Shown piece by piece: positions 35,468-43,013 of a stretch of DNA of 64,000 nucleotides. A program made the translations under genes and the position numbers. The DNA lies in contig NZ_CP089538.1 of the NCBI RefSeq assembly GCF_021233055.1, forward strand, positions 3,178,501 to 3,242,500, in the 5' to 3' direction. The number at the start of each line of letters is the position of its first letter. Within the stretch, counting starts at the first letter, position 1. Origin of the DNA: Spirosoma oryzicola. GTDB taxonomy: Bacteria > Bacteroidota > Bacteroidia > Cytophagales > Spirosomataceae. Under the pieces are notes generated by a model. The model worked only from the letters and a program-made list of their open reading frames with translations. It did not search any database and was not told where the DNA came from.

Positions 35468-36700
35468 ATGACTCGCCGACAACATTTTGTTATTATTCTG
35501 ATCTTAGGTACGCTTACGACAATCAGTCCTTTTTCGATTGATATGTATCTGCCGGGCTTCCCGGCCATTGCAAAAGATCTTCATACATCCATCGCTCAGG
35601 TCCAGTTGTCGTTAACTGCTTATCTGGTCGGTATTGCTGTCGGACAGCTTATCTACGGTCCTCTGCTGGACCGGTTTGGCCGGAAGTTGCCTTTGTACGC
35701 GGGCTTACTTCTTTATCTGGTGGCTTCCATTGGCTGCGCACTGACAACCTCCATAGAAACGCTTATTCTTATGCGGCTCCTTCAGGCCCTGGGTGGCTGT
35801 GTTGGACTGGTAGCAGCTCAGGCGCTGGTGCGCGATCTGTTTCCCATCAGTGAAATCGCTCAGGTCATGTCCCTGCTGACGCTTGTACTGGCCGTATCGC
35901 CCATGATTGCCCCAACCGTTGGCAGTTACACAACCGTCGCGTGGGGCTGGCATTCGATTTTCCTGATCCTTGCCGTAATAACCGTGTTTATTCTGGTAGG
36001 TGTCCATTTTGCACTGCCCAACGGGAAAGCCCCGGACGACTCTTTATCGCTCCGGCCAGCCGCCGTTTTGGGCAACTTTTTTATGGTCCTCAAGCAGCCT
36101 CAGTTTCTGACGTATGCGCTGGTAAGCGGCACGGCAACATCGGCCTCGTTTGCTTACATTTCCGGATCACCCGATGTGTTTATAAACCTCTACAGGATGA
36201 GTGAGCAGCAGTACGGCTGGCTTTTTTCGGCCCTTGCGGTCGCGTTGATCGCCCCAACGCAAATGAACCGATTCTTGTTGAAACGCTTCACTAGTGAACA
36301 AATTATTTACGTGACCTTGCTCTACCAATGCGCCGTAGGGCTGCTCATGGTTTTAGGTACCTGGGCGGGGTGGTTTGGTCAGTACGGTCTGATTGTCATG
36401 CTATTCCTGTTTTTATGCGGGCAAGGGTTGACCGGGCCCAATTCGACCGCCTTATCGCTGGCTCCGTTCAGCCGTCACGCCGGTAGTGCGGCTGCGCTGA
36501 TGGGAAGCTTTCGTATGGCATTTGGAGCTGTTGTGTCCGGACTAGTTAGCGTCCTGCATAATCATACGGCAATACCGATGGTTGGGGTTATGTGCGGCTG
36601 TGCCCTTAGCGGGTTAGTGGCTCTGTTGATCGGCAGGCGCGTCATTCAGGGCGAAAACCATCAGAAAACAATTGGTGCTGTTTCGGAAGCAACCTTGTAG
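35468..36700 (+). CDS. Bcr/CflA-type multidrug efflux transporter (MFS)
   Basis: A 410-residue, 12-segment major facilitator transporter. It opens with TISPFSIDMYLPGFPAIAKDL, the signature of the Bcr/CflA drug-resistance branch, and has the loop 2-3 motif GPLLDRFGRKLP and the motif C-like LAVSPMIAPTVGSY in segment 5. It is expected to export drugs or small metabolites with proton antiport in the inner membrane. The next gene is a small orphan after an AT-rich gap. Confidence 0.9.
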   Translation: MTRRQHFVIILILGTLTTISPFSIDMYLPGFPAIAKDLHTSIAQVQLSLTAYLVGIAVGQLIYGPLLDRFGRKLPLYAGLLLYLVASIGCALTTSIETLILMRLLQALGGCVGLVAAQALVRDLFPISEIAQVMSLLTLVLAVSPMIAPTVGSYTTVAWGWHSIFLILAVITVFILVGVHFALPNGKAPDDSLSLRPAAVLGNFFMVLKQPQFLTYALVSGTATSASFAYISGSPDVFINLYRMSEQQYGWLFSALAVALIAPTQMNRFLLKRFTSEQIIYVTLLYQCAVGLLMVLGTWAGWFGQYGLIVMLFLFLCGQGLTGPNSTALSLAPFSRHAGSAAALMGSFRMAFGAVVSGLVSVLHNHTAIPMVGVMCGCALSGLVALLIGRRVIQGENHQKTIGAVSEATL

Positions 36701-36842
36701 TTCAAACGGACTATTCACTGCAAATTCAGCCGAATTAGTATGAATCTATTTTTTAATAGAATTTTTTATAAAAAATTTGCAAACTTAATGTTACCAATTT
36801 AGTTATAAGTTATATATTAGCAGAACAAAACTGATAGTTATT

Positions 36843-37145
36843 ATGCCTACCGTAACTTGTGAAATTTCTGCTGTTGCCAAACTGGCTTTTGTAGCCGACG
36901 CTTATCTGTACAAGGACAATCAGTCGATTATTGTTGTCCTCAAGCCCACTCTTCGGGAAGGCTTACCGTTGAATCGATCCATGCTGACGTTTCAGGTCAG
37001 TGGCTTCACGGTCGATGCCGTAGTAGAAGCCTACGAGCGAGAAGTGGTGTACACGCTGGCTCAGACGCTTCGCACCGCCGAACTATTGCTAGCCAAATCG
37101 ACACCCCACCGCACAAACCGGTTTTCTTCGCTGGCTTTAAACTAG
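36843..37145 (+). CDS. Small hypothetical protein, 100 residues
   Basis: I do not recognise this gene. The product begins with MPTVTCEISAVAKLAFVADA, has a strand-rich first half (IIVVLKPTLREG, MLTFQVSGFTVDAV) and a helical second part (VVEAYEREVVYTLAQTLRTAELLLAK). It has no signal peptide or membrane segment. Codon use resembles the rest of the window, and the 120 nt upstream are strongly AT-rich, as expected for a promoter, so expression is plausible. It stands alone; a hairpin of the GGTGTC family follows 115 nt later. Confidence 0.55.
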   Translation: MPTVTCEISAVAKLAFVADAYLYKDNQSIIVVLKPTLREGLPLNRSMLTFQVSGFTVDAVVEAYEREVVYTLAQTLRTAELLLAKSTPHRTNRFSSLALN

Positions 37146-37259
37146 AACGCCTACCTGATGGCTATTGCACGGCAACAGCCGTTCGGGCTTTGCTTCCGAC
37201 TCTGTAAGATGTCTGTCGTCTGTATAGCTTATTAATCCGTGAATTGATTGGGAAAGAGT

Positions 37260-37299
37260 ACATTGCGGTGTCGGTTTTAGGAAACCGACACCGCAATGT
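37260..37299. repeat. Perfect 18-bp hairpin, GGTGTC family copy 2
   Basis: Arms 37260-37277 and 37282-37299 are exact reverse complements with a 4-nt loop. The inner core GGTGTCGGTTT/AAACCGACACC is shared with the hairpin at 11132-11195. It lies between the small orphan gene and the 3' end of the VOC gene and may serve both as a terminator. Confidence 0.7.
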
Positions 37300-37341
37300 C
37301 AAACACATAACTCTTAAATAAGACCTTTATCGCCAATAACG

Positions 37342-37776
37342 TTACGCAGCATTGGTTTCTGCAGTAGGCTTCTCCTGGTTGATTGCACTGGGGTCCATGT
37401 AGAACAGCGACCACAGATGCCCATCCAGATCCTGAAAACCACTCTCGTACATGAAGCCGTGATCCACGGGATCGTTTGGTGTCGTTGCCCCGGCGGCTAC
37501 AGCTTTGTTTACCAAATTATCGACGGTCTCCCGGCTTTCGACAGAAAGGCTAATGATTGACTCCGTAACGCTGGTGGCATCAGCGATGTCCAGGTGCGTA
37601 AACGTTTTAAAGAATGATTTGACAACCAGCATCACGTAGATGTTTTCGCTGATAATCATGCAGGTTGCCTTCTCGTCGGTGAATTGCGGATTGAATGTGT
37701 AACCGAGTTCGGTGAAGAACGCAATTGACTTATCCAGATCGTTAACGGGCAGGTTTACAAAGATTTGCGTTGCCAT
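37342..37776 (-). CDS. VOC (glyoxalase/bleomycin-resistance fold) protein
   Basis: A 144-residue protein of the vicinal-oxygen-chelate superfamily with two beta-alpha-beta-beta-beta modules: IFVNLPVNDLDKSIAFFTELGY at the start, and DHGFMYESGFQDLDGHLWSLFYMD at the end with the Glu/His-like metal positions. Closest in style to the PhnB/YaeR-like lactoylglutathione-lyase relatives common in Bacteroidota. Substrate unknown. ATG at 37776 is chosen because the fold starts there and a good promoter lies 29 nt upstream. Confidence 0.85.
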   Translation of the reverse strand: MATQIFVNLPVNDLDKSIAFFTELGYTFNPQFTDEKATCMIISENIYVMLVVKSFFKTFTHLDIADATSVTESIISLSVESRETVDNLVNKAVAAGATTPNDPVDHGFMYESGFQDLDGHLWSLFYMDPSAINQEKPTAETNAA

Positions 37777-37804
37777 GAGTATTTGTTTGTTAAGGTTTAC
37801 TGGA

Positions 37805-37833
37805 CAAAAATACATACTGGCGACGGCTTCAAA
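37805..37833 (-). promoter_or_regulatory. Bacteroidota-type promoter of the VOC gene
   Basis: On the minus strand, TTTG (37833-37830), 17 nt, TATTTTTG (37812-37805). Transcription would start near 37798, about 22 nt before the ATG at 37776. Confidence 0.6.
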
Positions 37834-37856
37834 GAGGGGTATATCCGGCAATGTAA

Positions 37857-37895
37857 AGGGGTGATTGCGGCAACTTTTTCACCGCAATCACCCCT
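37857..37895 (-). terminator. Terminator of the glycosyltransferase gene
   Basis: Perfect 14-bp arms (37857-37870 and 37882-37895) with an 11-nt loop, followed on the minus strand by a short T-rich stretch. It lies 20 nt after the glycosyltransferase stop codon and upstream of the VOC promoter. Confidence 0.65.
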
Positions 37896-37915
37896 GTTTT
37901 ACAAGCAACCGCTGC

Positions 37916-39082
37916 TTAGGCTGGCAACGCGAGTTCGCCCTGTTCCTCGCCAACGATATACACGAGTTTGTTAATAAATACGTCGTAATTAAGTCGTTCG
38001 TCAAACTCACGGCGCGCGCTTTCGGCCAAACGGGAATACACTTTTTTATTGTACCAGATCCGTGCCCAGCGCTGCGCAAATGCTTCGGGCGCTTCGTCGT
38101 TTTTCATCAACAGCCCGTTTACCCCTTCTTTGATGGCTTCGGATACGCCACCGGTATCACGGCCCAGTGCAGGCAATCCATAAGCATTGGCTTCACAGTA
38201 AACACAACCAAAGCACTCGGCCAATGAGGGAAGCAGCAGAGCCGTAGCGCTTACAAACAACGCTTCCAGCTTTTGCGCTTCGTCGTCAACGTTTTTCCGC
38301 AAGAATCCAAGCAGTTTCACGTATTGCCGACTCGTTTCCGGAATATCGGGCTGGCATCCTACGATAACAAGGCAACTCCTGATTCCCAGCCGATTCAATT
38401 CGATTATAAACCGTAGTGCATCAGGTCCTCCTTTTCGCTCCCAGTCAATACCCAGGAACAAAAAGTTGCAGGTGTTTGCGTCGAGCCGATTATTGATCCA
38501 TTGCTCAACGTGATCGGTATGCGGGATTTGGGACAAGTTGGCCCCAAACGGAATGGTATGAATTTTCGACGGGTCCACCCTGTAATGGGAAAGCGCACTC
38601 TGCGAAGCCCAGTCCGACGAAAAAACGGCAGCGGTAGCCCGATCGAGCCCCCGTTGATACACCGCATTGCCATTCTTGATACTGCGGGGAGTGAGTACCG
38701 TGAAATCAGCGTAATAGTCAATGATTTGAGCAAAGGTGGTGTCATGGACGACCACTGTGTTCTGCTTAAAAGTCGTGTAGGCCAGAAAGTGCCCGTGAAT
38801 CAGGATGACCAGGTCAGGATTAATTGCGTTTACTTCCCGGTCAAACTGCTCAGCGATCTTCTTTAGGTAATAAGGCTCCATCTCCACCCAGAGCCATTTT
38901 TTATAAAGCTTGTAATAGATTCGTTTGTAGAGCGTATAGTACCAGGGTTCCGAGGGAGCGAGTAAATTTACGCCATAGACTCGGTGACCTTTCTTTTCAA
39001 GTGCTTTGTAAATGTAGTACGGTATTCCAGACCAAGTTTTTATATCGTTGGGATCGCCTTTGCTTGCAACAACAATTTTCAT
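37916..39082 (-). CDS. GT4-type (GT-B fold) glycosyltransferase
   Basis: A 388-residue cytoplasmic GT-B enzyme. The N-terminal acceptor domain includes KIVVASKGDPNDIKTWSG and VILIHGHFLAYTTF; the C-terminal nucleotide-sugar domain has FLFLGIDWERKGGPDAL, then LLPSLAECFGCVYCEANAYG with the E-x7-E pattern of GT4 retaining transferases, and DTGGVSEAIKEGVNGLL. Donor and acceptor are unknown; surface polysaccharide or glycolipid synthesis is likely. No other polysaccharide genes are adjacent, so it is an orphan transferase. A hairpin with a third related half-site lies upstream. Confidence 0.87.
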   Translation of the reverse strand: MKIVVASKGDPNDIKTWSGIPYYIYKALEKKGHRVYGVNLLAPSEPWYYTLYKRIYYKLYKKWLWVEMEPYYLKKIAEQFDREVNAINPDLVILIHGHFLAYTTFKQNTVVVHDTTFAQIIDYYADFTVLTPRSIKNGNAVYQRGLDRATAAVFSSDWASQSALSHYRVDPSKIHTIPFGANLSQIPHTDHVEQWINNRLDANTCNFLFLGIDWERKGGPDALRFIIELNRLGIRSCLVIVGCQPDIPETSRQYVKLLGFLRKNVDDEAQKLEALFVSATALLLPSLAECFGCVYCEANAYGLPALGRDTGGVSEAIKEGVNGLLMKNDEAPEAFAQRWARIWYNKKVYSRLAESARREFDERLNYDVFINKLVYIVGEEQGELALPA

Positions 39083-39415
39083 GTTTGCCCGAGAGACTAT
39101 GAAAAATTCAGTTCTTGTATTCAGTAACTAATTGTATCTAGACGAATGTAGCTTACGGCGTATAACATCAAATCCGTAAGCTACGCTAAGTACTTTTTTC
39201 CGTAGGCTACTATAAAGTAACGTATGTAAACGTTTGATTGCCTAGAGTACGGTAAGGCAATGCCTATACTTTCCACTAAGTTAGTAACCTTAACTACTGA
39301 TGACATTAAAGAAATCAAATTCTTGATCTACCGGCGACTTAAGCGACCAAACGCCAGACAAAACGTTTGGTGCCGTTCTACAAGTGGTAAAATTGACCAG
39401 GACAACCAAGCACGA
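39083..39415. other. Gene-poor stretch upstream of the glycosyltransferase, with a hairpin
   Basis: An 11-bp perfect hairpin (arms 39147-39157 and 39173-39183, GTAGCTTACGG/CCGTAAGCTAC) lies 65 nt before the glycosyltransferase start, and a related half-site CCGTAGGCTAC follows at 39199-39209. These could be a regulator site. A small open frame at 39260-39478 is listed among the rejected items. The rest is AT-rich without recognisable content. Confidence 0.45.
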
Positions 39416-40072
39416 TTAATTGTCTTTTACAAACCGCAGGTTAAAACGATAAGCAGGGCTATCACTTGCATAGAATAAGATTGTATACGCGTCGCCTGTG
39501 GCCCTCTCCTGAATGCTAAACGTACTGCCGTCGGCAGTCCAGAATTCACTGATATCGCCGTCCATAGGTTCGCCGTTCCGGAAGCTGTAGCCAGCAGGAT
39601 GTGCATCGAAACCCGATGCATTTGTCCCACGGACCGTTCGCCAGTTGGCCGTAGATGTTAGCTTTTTGATGGCCTCCTGACCAGTTGCCCGGTTTTTGGT
39701 AAAGACCACGCCCTGACTTTCGGCGAGTGCTGTGTAGTCCTGTATCGTGGGCAATCGCCATCCGGCAGGCAGTGCAATAGCGCTGGCTTCTTCTAGCGTA
39801 TAGTATCTGCCGTATTCCGGTTTTTCGTTTCCTGGGCGGTATGGTACCCCACCGGGACCGTCATAATTGATTGTTGTCCAGGTGTGCTTGCCGATTGTAC
39901 GCGTTGCATAGTCTTTACCGCCAACGTGCACCACACTCACTGACGGTACTTGGGGGGCGGGTTGACTCTCCTGCTCTTTCTTGCAAGCAGCAAAACTGAT
40001 AAGGAGTAAAAGAGTAAAAAGCGCTTGTAACGTGTCTGTACGGCGCTGTTTCAGTAGGTACTTTATGGCCAT
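39416..40072 (-). CDS. FISUMP-domain lipoprotein
   Basis: A 218-residue lipoprotein: signal with lipobox FAAC (LLLLISFAACKKEQ), then a linker and a FISUMP (Fibrobacter succinogenes major paralogous) domain with the hallmarks GKHTWTTINYD, YGRYYTLEEASAIALPAGWRLPTIQDY and SFRNGEPMDGD. ending in RFNLRFVKDN. Such domains are found in surface proteins of Bacteroidota and Fibrobacter, with a C-type-lectin-like look; function is unknown. It is transcribed alone. Confidence 0.85.
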   Translation of the reverse strand: MAIKYLLKQRRTDTLQALFTLLLLISFAACKKEQESQPAPQVPSVSVVHVGGKDYATRTIGKHTWTTINYDGPGGVPYRPGNEKPEYGRYYTLEEASAIALPAGWRLPTIQDYTALAESQGVVFTKNRATGQEAIKKLTSTANWRTVRGTNASGFDAHPAGYSFRNGEPMDGDISEFWTADGSTFSIQERATGDAYTILFYASDSPAYRFNLRFVKDN

Positions 40073-40337
40073 AACAATCGAGAATAGACGTTCACCTCTG
40101 CATTAGTCCGGTTTGACGCCAATGCCAAATCGGGGAATACGCTGCAAAGCAAACGTGTCGACAGAGCGGTTAACAGGCAATTGTCACCAAGTTCAGAAAA
40201 CGCTGCCTGAATTGACTGAAAAGGGGGATGACCCGTACAGCTTACTGGCGGTTAAGAAAGGCTAGCTACTGAATAATGCCGATAAACCATGAGATTTCAT
40301 CAACCAGTTACCTTTATAGTCAAACGCATTATAGCTC

Positions 40338-41462
40338 ATGGTTCGATTACTTTTCTTTCTCCCTGCCCTGTTCAGCCTGGCCTTTTTGACTATTGGCTTC
40401 AGGCCCGCGCCCAAAACCAAACCGATTGTACTTGCTTACGTCGGCGGTTTTCGTGGTTTGGTCGATACCGACCGGATTGCCGCCGAGAAGCTGACCCACA
40501 TCAATTATGCCTTCGTGGACATCAAAAACAACCGGGCGTGGCTGCACAACCTCGCTACCGACTCCACTAATTTCCGGAAGTTGAACGCGCTCAAACGTCG
40601 TAATCCCGACCTGAAAATTCTTATTTCAATTGGCGGTTGGGCCTGGAGCGAAAACTTTTCCGATGCGGTTTTAAGCGATACCTCCCGGACGGCCTTTGCG
40701 GCTTCGGCGGCTGATATTGTCCGGCAATACCAACTGGATGGCATCGACATCGACTGGGAATATCCCGGTATGAAAGGAGAAGACAACGTGTTTCGGCCCG
40801 AGGACAAGGAAAATTTTACGTTGCTGTTCAAAGCCTTGCGCGAGCAGCTAAACGGTCTCAAGCAGCAGACGGGCAAAAATTACCTCGTCACGACAGCCAT
40901 GCCGGGCTTCAACGAGATTTTCACGCATACGGATATGGCGCAGGCGCACCAGTACCTGGATTACATCAATGTCATGTCGTACGACCATTTTACGGGCGGA
41001 CTACTGGCGGGACACCACACCAACCTGTATCCATCGCGCAAGGCAGACAACGAGCAGTCGGGTGACCGAGCGGTGATGCTCTACAAGCAGGCCGGGGTTC
41101 CCGCCCAAAAACTGGTGCTGGGCATTGCCTTTTACGGTCGGGCGTGGCAGTTACAGAACGCTGATCCTGATGTGCATCCACGCTCCATCGCCAAAGTTGA
41201 ACGGGGTGGTGGCTATACGTTTATCAAAGACAGCCTGTTGACCAATCCGGCTTACAAACGCCACTGGGACCGTCACGCCAAAGCGCCCTATCTTTACAAT
41301 AGCGACTTAAAACGTTTTGTCTCCTACGACGACGAGCAATCCGTGAAAGAAAAGTGCCGCTACGTAAAAAAGAACGGCTTGGCGGGTGTCATGTTCTGGG
41401 AGTATTTCAGCGATCCCAAAACCTATTTACTGACCGAGATTGACAAACAGCTGGCAGAATAA
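40338..41462 (+). CDS. GH18 chitinase
   Basis: A 374-residue exported TIM-barrel enzyme with a hydrophobic signal or anchor (about residues 3-21). The GH18 signature DGIDIDWE sits at 134-141 with Glu141 as catalytic acid; KILISIGGWAWS (about 93-104), the MSYDHFTGG segment and VMFWEYFSD at the end complete the family pattern. A chitinase insertion domain lies before KLVLGIAFYGRAW. It should cleave chitin or related beta-1,4-GlcNAc chains outside the cell or in the periplasm. It has no binding module. It converges with the next gene across a strong terminator. Confidence 0.92.
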   Translation: MVRLLFFLPALFSLAFLTIGFRPAPKTKPIVLAYVGGFRGLVDTDRIAAEKLTHINYAFVDIKNNRAWLHNLATDSTNFRKLNALKRRNPDLKILISIGGWAWSENFSDAVLSDTSRTAFAASAADIVRQYQLDGIDIDWEYPGMKGEDNVFRPEDKENFTLLFKALREQLNGLKQQTGKNYLVTTAMPGFNEIFTHTDMAQAHQYLDYINVMSYDHFTGGLLAGHHTNLYPSRKADNEQSGDRAVMLYKQAGVPAQKLVLGIAFYGRAWQLQNADPDVHPRSIAKVERGGGYTFIKDSLLTNPAYKRHWDRHAKAPYLYNSDLKRFVSYDDEQSVKEKCRYVKKNGLAGVMFWEYFSDPKTYLLTEIDKQLAE

Positions 41463-41463
41463 C

Positions 41464-41499
41464 GAAAAAGCGTAGCCAGATTCCTGGCTACGCTTTTTC
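41464..41499. terminator. Bidirectional terminator between chitinase and PQQ dehydrogenase genes
   Basis: Perfect 16-bp arms (41464-41479 and 41484-41499) with a 4-nt loop; both ends are A- or T-rich, so it can stop transcription from both sides. Confidence 0.88.
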
Positions 41500-41522
41500 T
41501 GTGTGCGGTTGTCGCGGTGCGC

Positions 41523-42737
41523 TTATCGACGGTAGCTTACGCGATAGATAACACCGTTGTTGTCTTCCGAGAAAAGAAGCGAGCCATCCGTTTGTACGGC
41601 AATACCAACCGGACGGCCAAACTGGGCTTGGTTACCGTCAACGAGGAATCCCGTAACAAAATCCTGCGTGCTGACGGGTTTACCGTTTTCAAAGTGAACC
41701 CGCACAACTTTATAACCTGATGGCTTTGTGCGATTCCATGAGCCGCGCATGGTTACAAACGCGTCGTTCTGGTATTCCGTTGGAAACTGGTTCGCCGTAT
41801 AAAAGACCATACCGAGTGGGGCAGCATGCGCTTCGTATTGTAGCACAGGCAGCGTAGTTTTAGCCAGGATCTGGGCGTAGGTCGTGTCGCCCATGGGCCG
41901 TGGATGCGGGTTGTATCGACCATCACCATAAATGTACGGCCAGCCGTAGAAAGCCCCTTCTTTGATCAGGTTAATCTCCTCTTGCTGCTGTTCATCGCCT
42001 AGCCAATCGATGCCGTGGTCGAAACCATACATTTCTTTGGTTTGTGGGTGCCAGCCGAAGCCAATCGTGTTGCGCAGGCCTTTGGCGTATACCTTACGGC
42101 CCGATCCATCAGCGTTTGCCTGTAATATAGTCGCGTGCTCTACGTTCGGCTCTGCACAGGCATTGCAGGTGCTGCCTACGGTGATGTACATTTTGCCATC
42201 GGGACCAAACGCAATCGTGCGGTTCGGGTGCTGACCGGCATCGGGCAAATCATTGATGATGCGCTGCGGTTCCGACAAGGTACCATCGCCGTTGATGTTG
42301 GCTACGTACACATCGTTGATGGACACCAGATACATGCGATTTCCGTTGATGGTCAGGCCGTGCACGCTCTTGATGTTGGCAACAACCTGCTTCTGTTCAG
42401 CCACACCGTCGTTGTTGGTATCGCGGAGTAACGTTACCGTTCCGGCATCCCGGCTGGTCACGTAAACGGCTCCCGACGCACCAACGGTCAGCATTCGGGG
42501 TTTACCCAAACCATCCGCAAATTTGGTTACCGTGAAGTTAGCGGGAGCGGTCAATTGGGCAATGCGCGCATCCGTTGCAGGAACTAATGCTGGCTCAAAC
42601 ACACTACCCGTTACCTGGGCTGTCGTTGGCTGTTGGTTTGTTTCTGGAATCTGGGTGTTGTACGCTTCATCTTTGCTACAGGCAACAATAAGGCTTGCCA
42701 GTACAACACCTGCTACAGGCGTAAGTAAATTTTTCAT
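41523..42737 (-). CDS. PQQ-dependent sugar dehydrogenase / sorbosone-dehydrogenase-like lipoprotein
   Basis: A 404-residue lipoprotein: signal with lipobox IVAC (Cys20). The mature protein is a beta-propeller of the sorbosone dehydrogenase type, with LGKPRMLTVGASGAVYVTSRD, DTNNDGVAEQK, NRTIAFGPDGKMYITVGSTCNAC, a GFGWHPQTKEMYGFDHGIDW segment and PVGIAVQTDGSLLFSEDNNG. It is more complete in the GFGWHP...DHGxDW region than the paralogue at 13666. It probably oxidises sugars at the membrane surface. A 5' hairpin lies 38 nt upstream of its start. Confidence 0.85.
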   Translation of the reverse strand: MKNLLTPVAGVVLASLIVACSKDEAYNTQIPETNQQPTTAQVTGSVFEPALVPATDARIAQLTAPANFTVTKFADGLGKPRMLTVGASGAVYVTSRDAGTVTLLRDTNNDGVAEQKQVVANIKSVHGLTINGNRMYLVSINDVYVANINGDGTLSEPQRIINDLPDAGQHPNRTIAFGPDGKMYITVGSTCNACAEPNVEHATILQANADGSGRKVYAKGLRNTIGFGWHPQTKEMYGFDHGIDWLGDEQQQEEINLIKEGAFYGWPYIYGDGRYNPHPRPMGDTTYAQILAKTTLPVLQYEAHAAPLGMVFYTANQFPTEYQNDAFVTMRGSWNRTKPSGYKVVRVHFENGKPVSTQDFVTGFLVDGNQAQFGRPVGIAVQTDGSLLFSEDNNGVIYRVSYRR

Positions 42738-42774
42738 TCGTTTTTCAACTGTTTAACATTGAGTAAGAATTAAT

Positions 42775-42815
42775 ATCAATCTATAAATCACACTCGACGT
42801 GATCCATAGATTGAT
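42775..42815. other. Imperfect palindrome upstream of the PQQ lipoprotein gene
   Basis: Outer arms ATCAATCTAT/ATAGATTGAT (42775-42784 and 42806-42815) and inner arms ATCAC/GTGAT. It lies 38 nt before the minus-strand start codon and could be an operator or a 5' leader hairpin. Confidence 0.4.
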
Positions 42816-43013
42816 GTTACAACACGTAACACTTCTTTAACAGGCGTCTAACAAGCAAGTTTAGGCGAAAAAATATATCCTATCGAATGGGATAAAGCCG
42901 GGCAGCAAGCGTCAGACATTCGCGCGGCTTGCGTCGTTCTTTCTTCTTTCTCTGGTAAAATCACGTATCTTGCCTGAACAGATCAGACGCTCTCTGATTC
43001 GTGGCTTCCTCTT

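Noticed and set aside
39260..39478. 72-codon plus-strand open frame
   Set aside because: It overlaps the 3' end of the FISUMP gene antisense, and the product has no recognisable domain; a real small gene cannot be excluded but is not supported.
40122..40265. 47-codon plus-strand open frame upstream of the chitinase
   Set aside because: The last residues look protein-like, but it has no start signal, homologue or domain that I can recognise; possibly a gene remnant.
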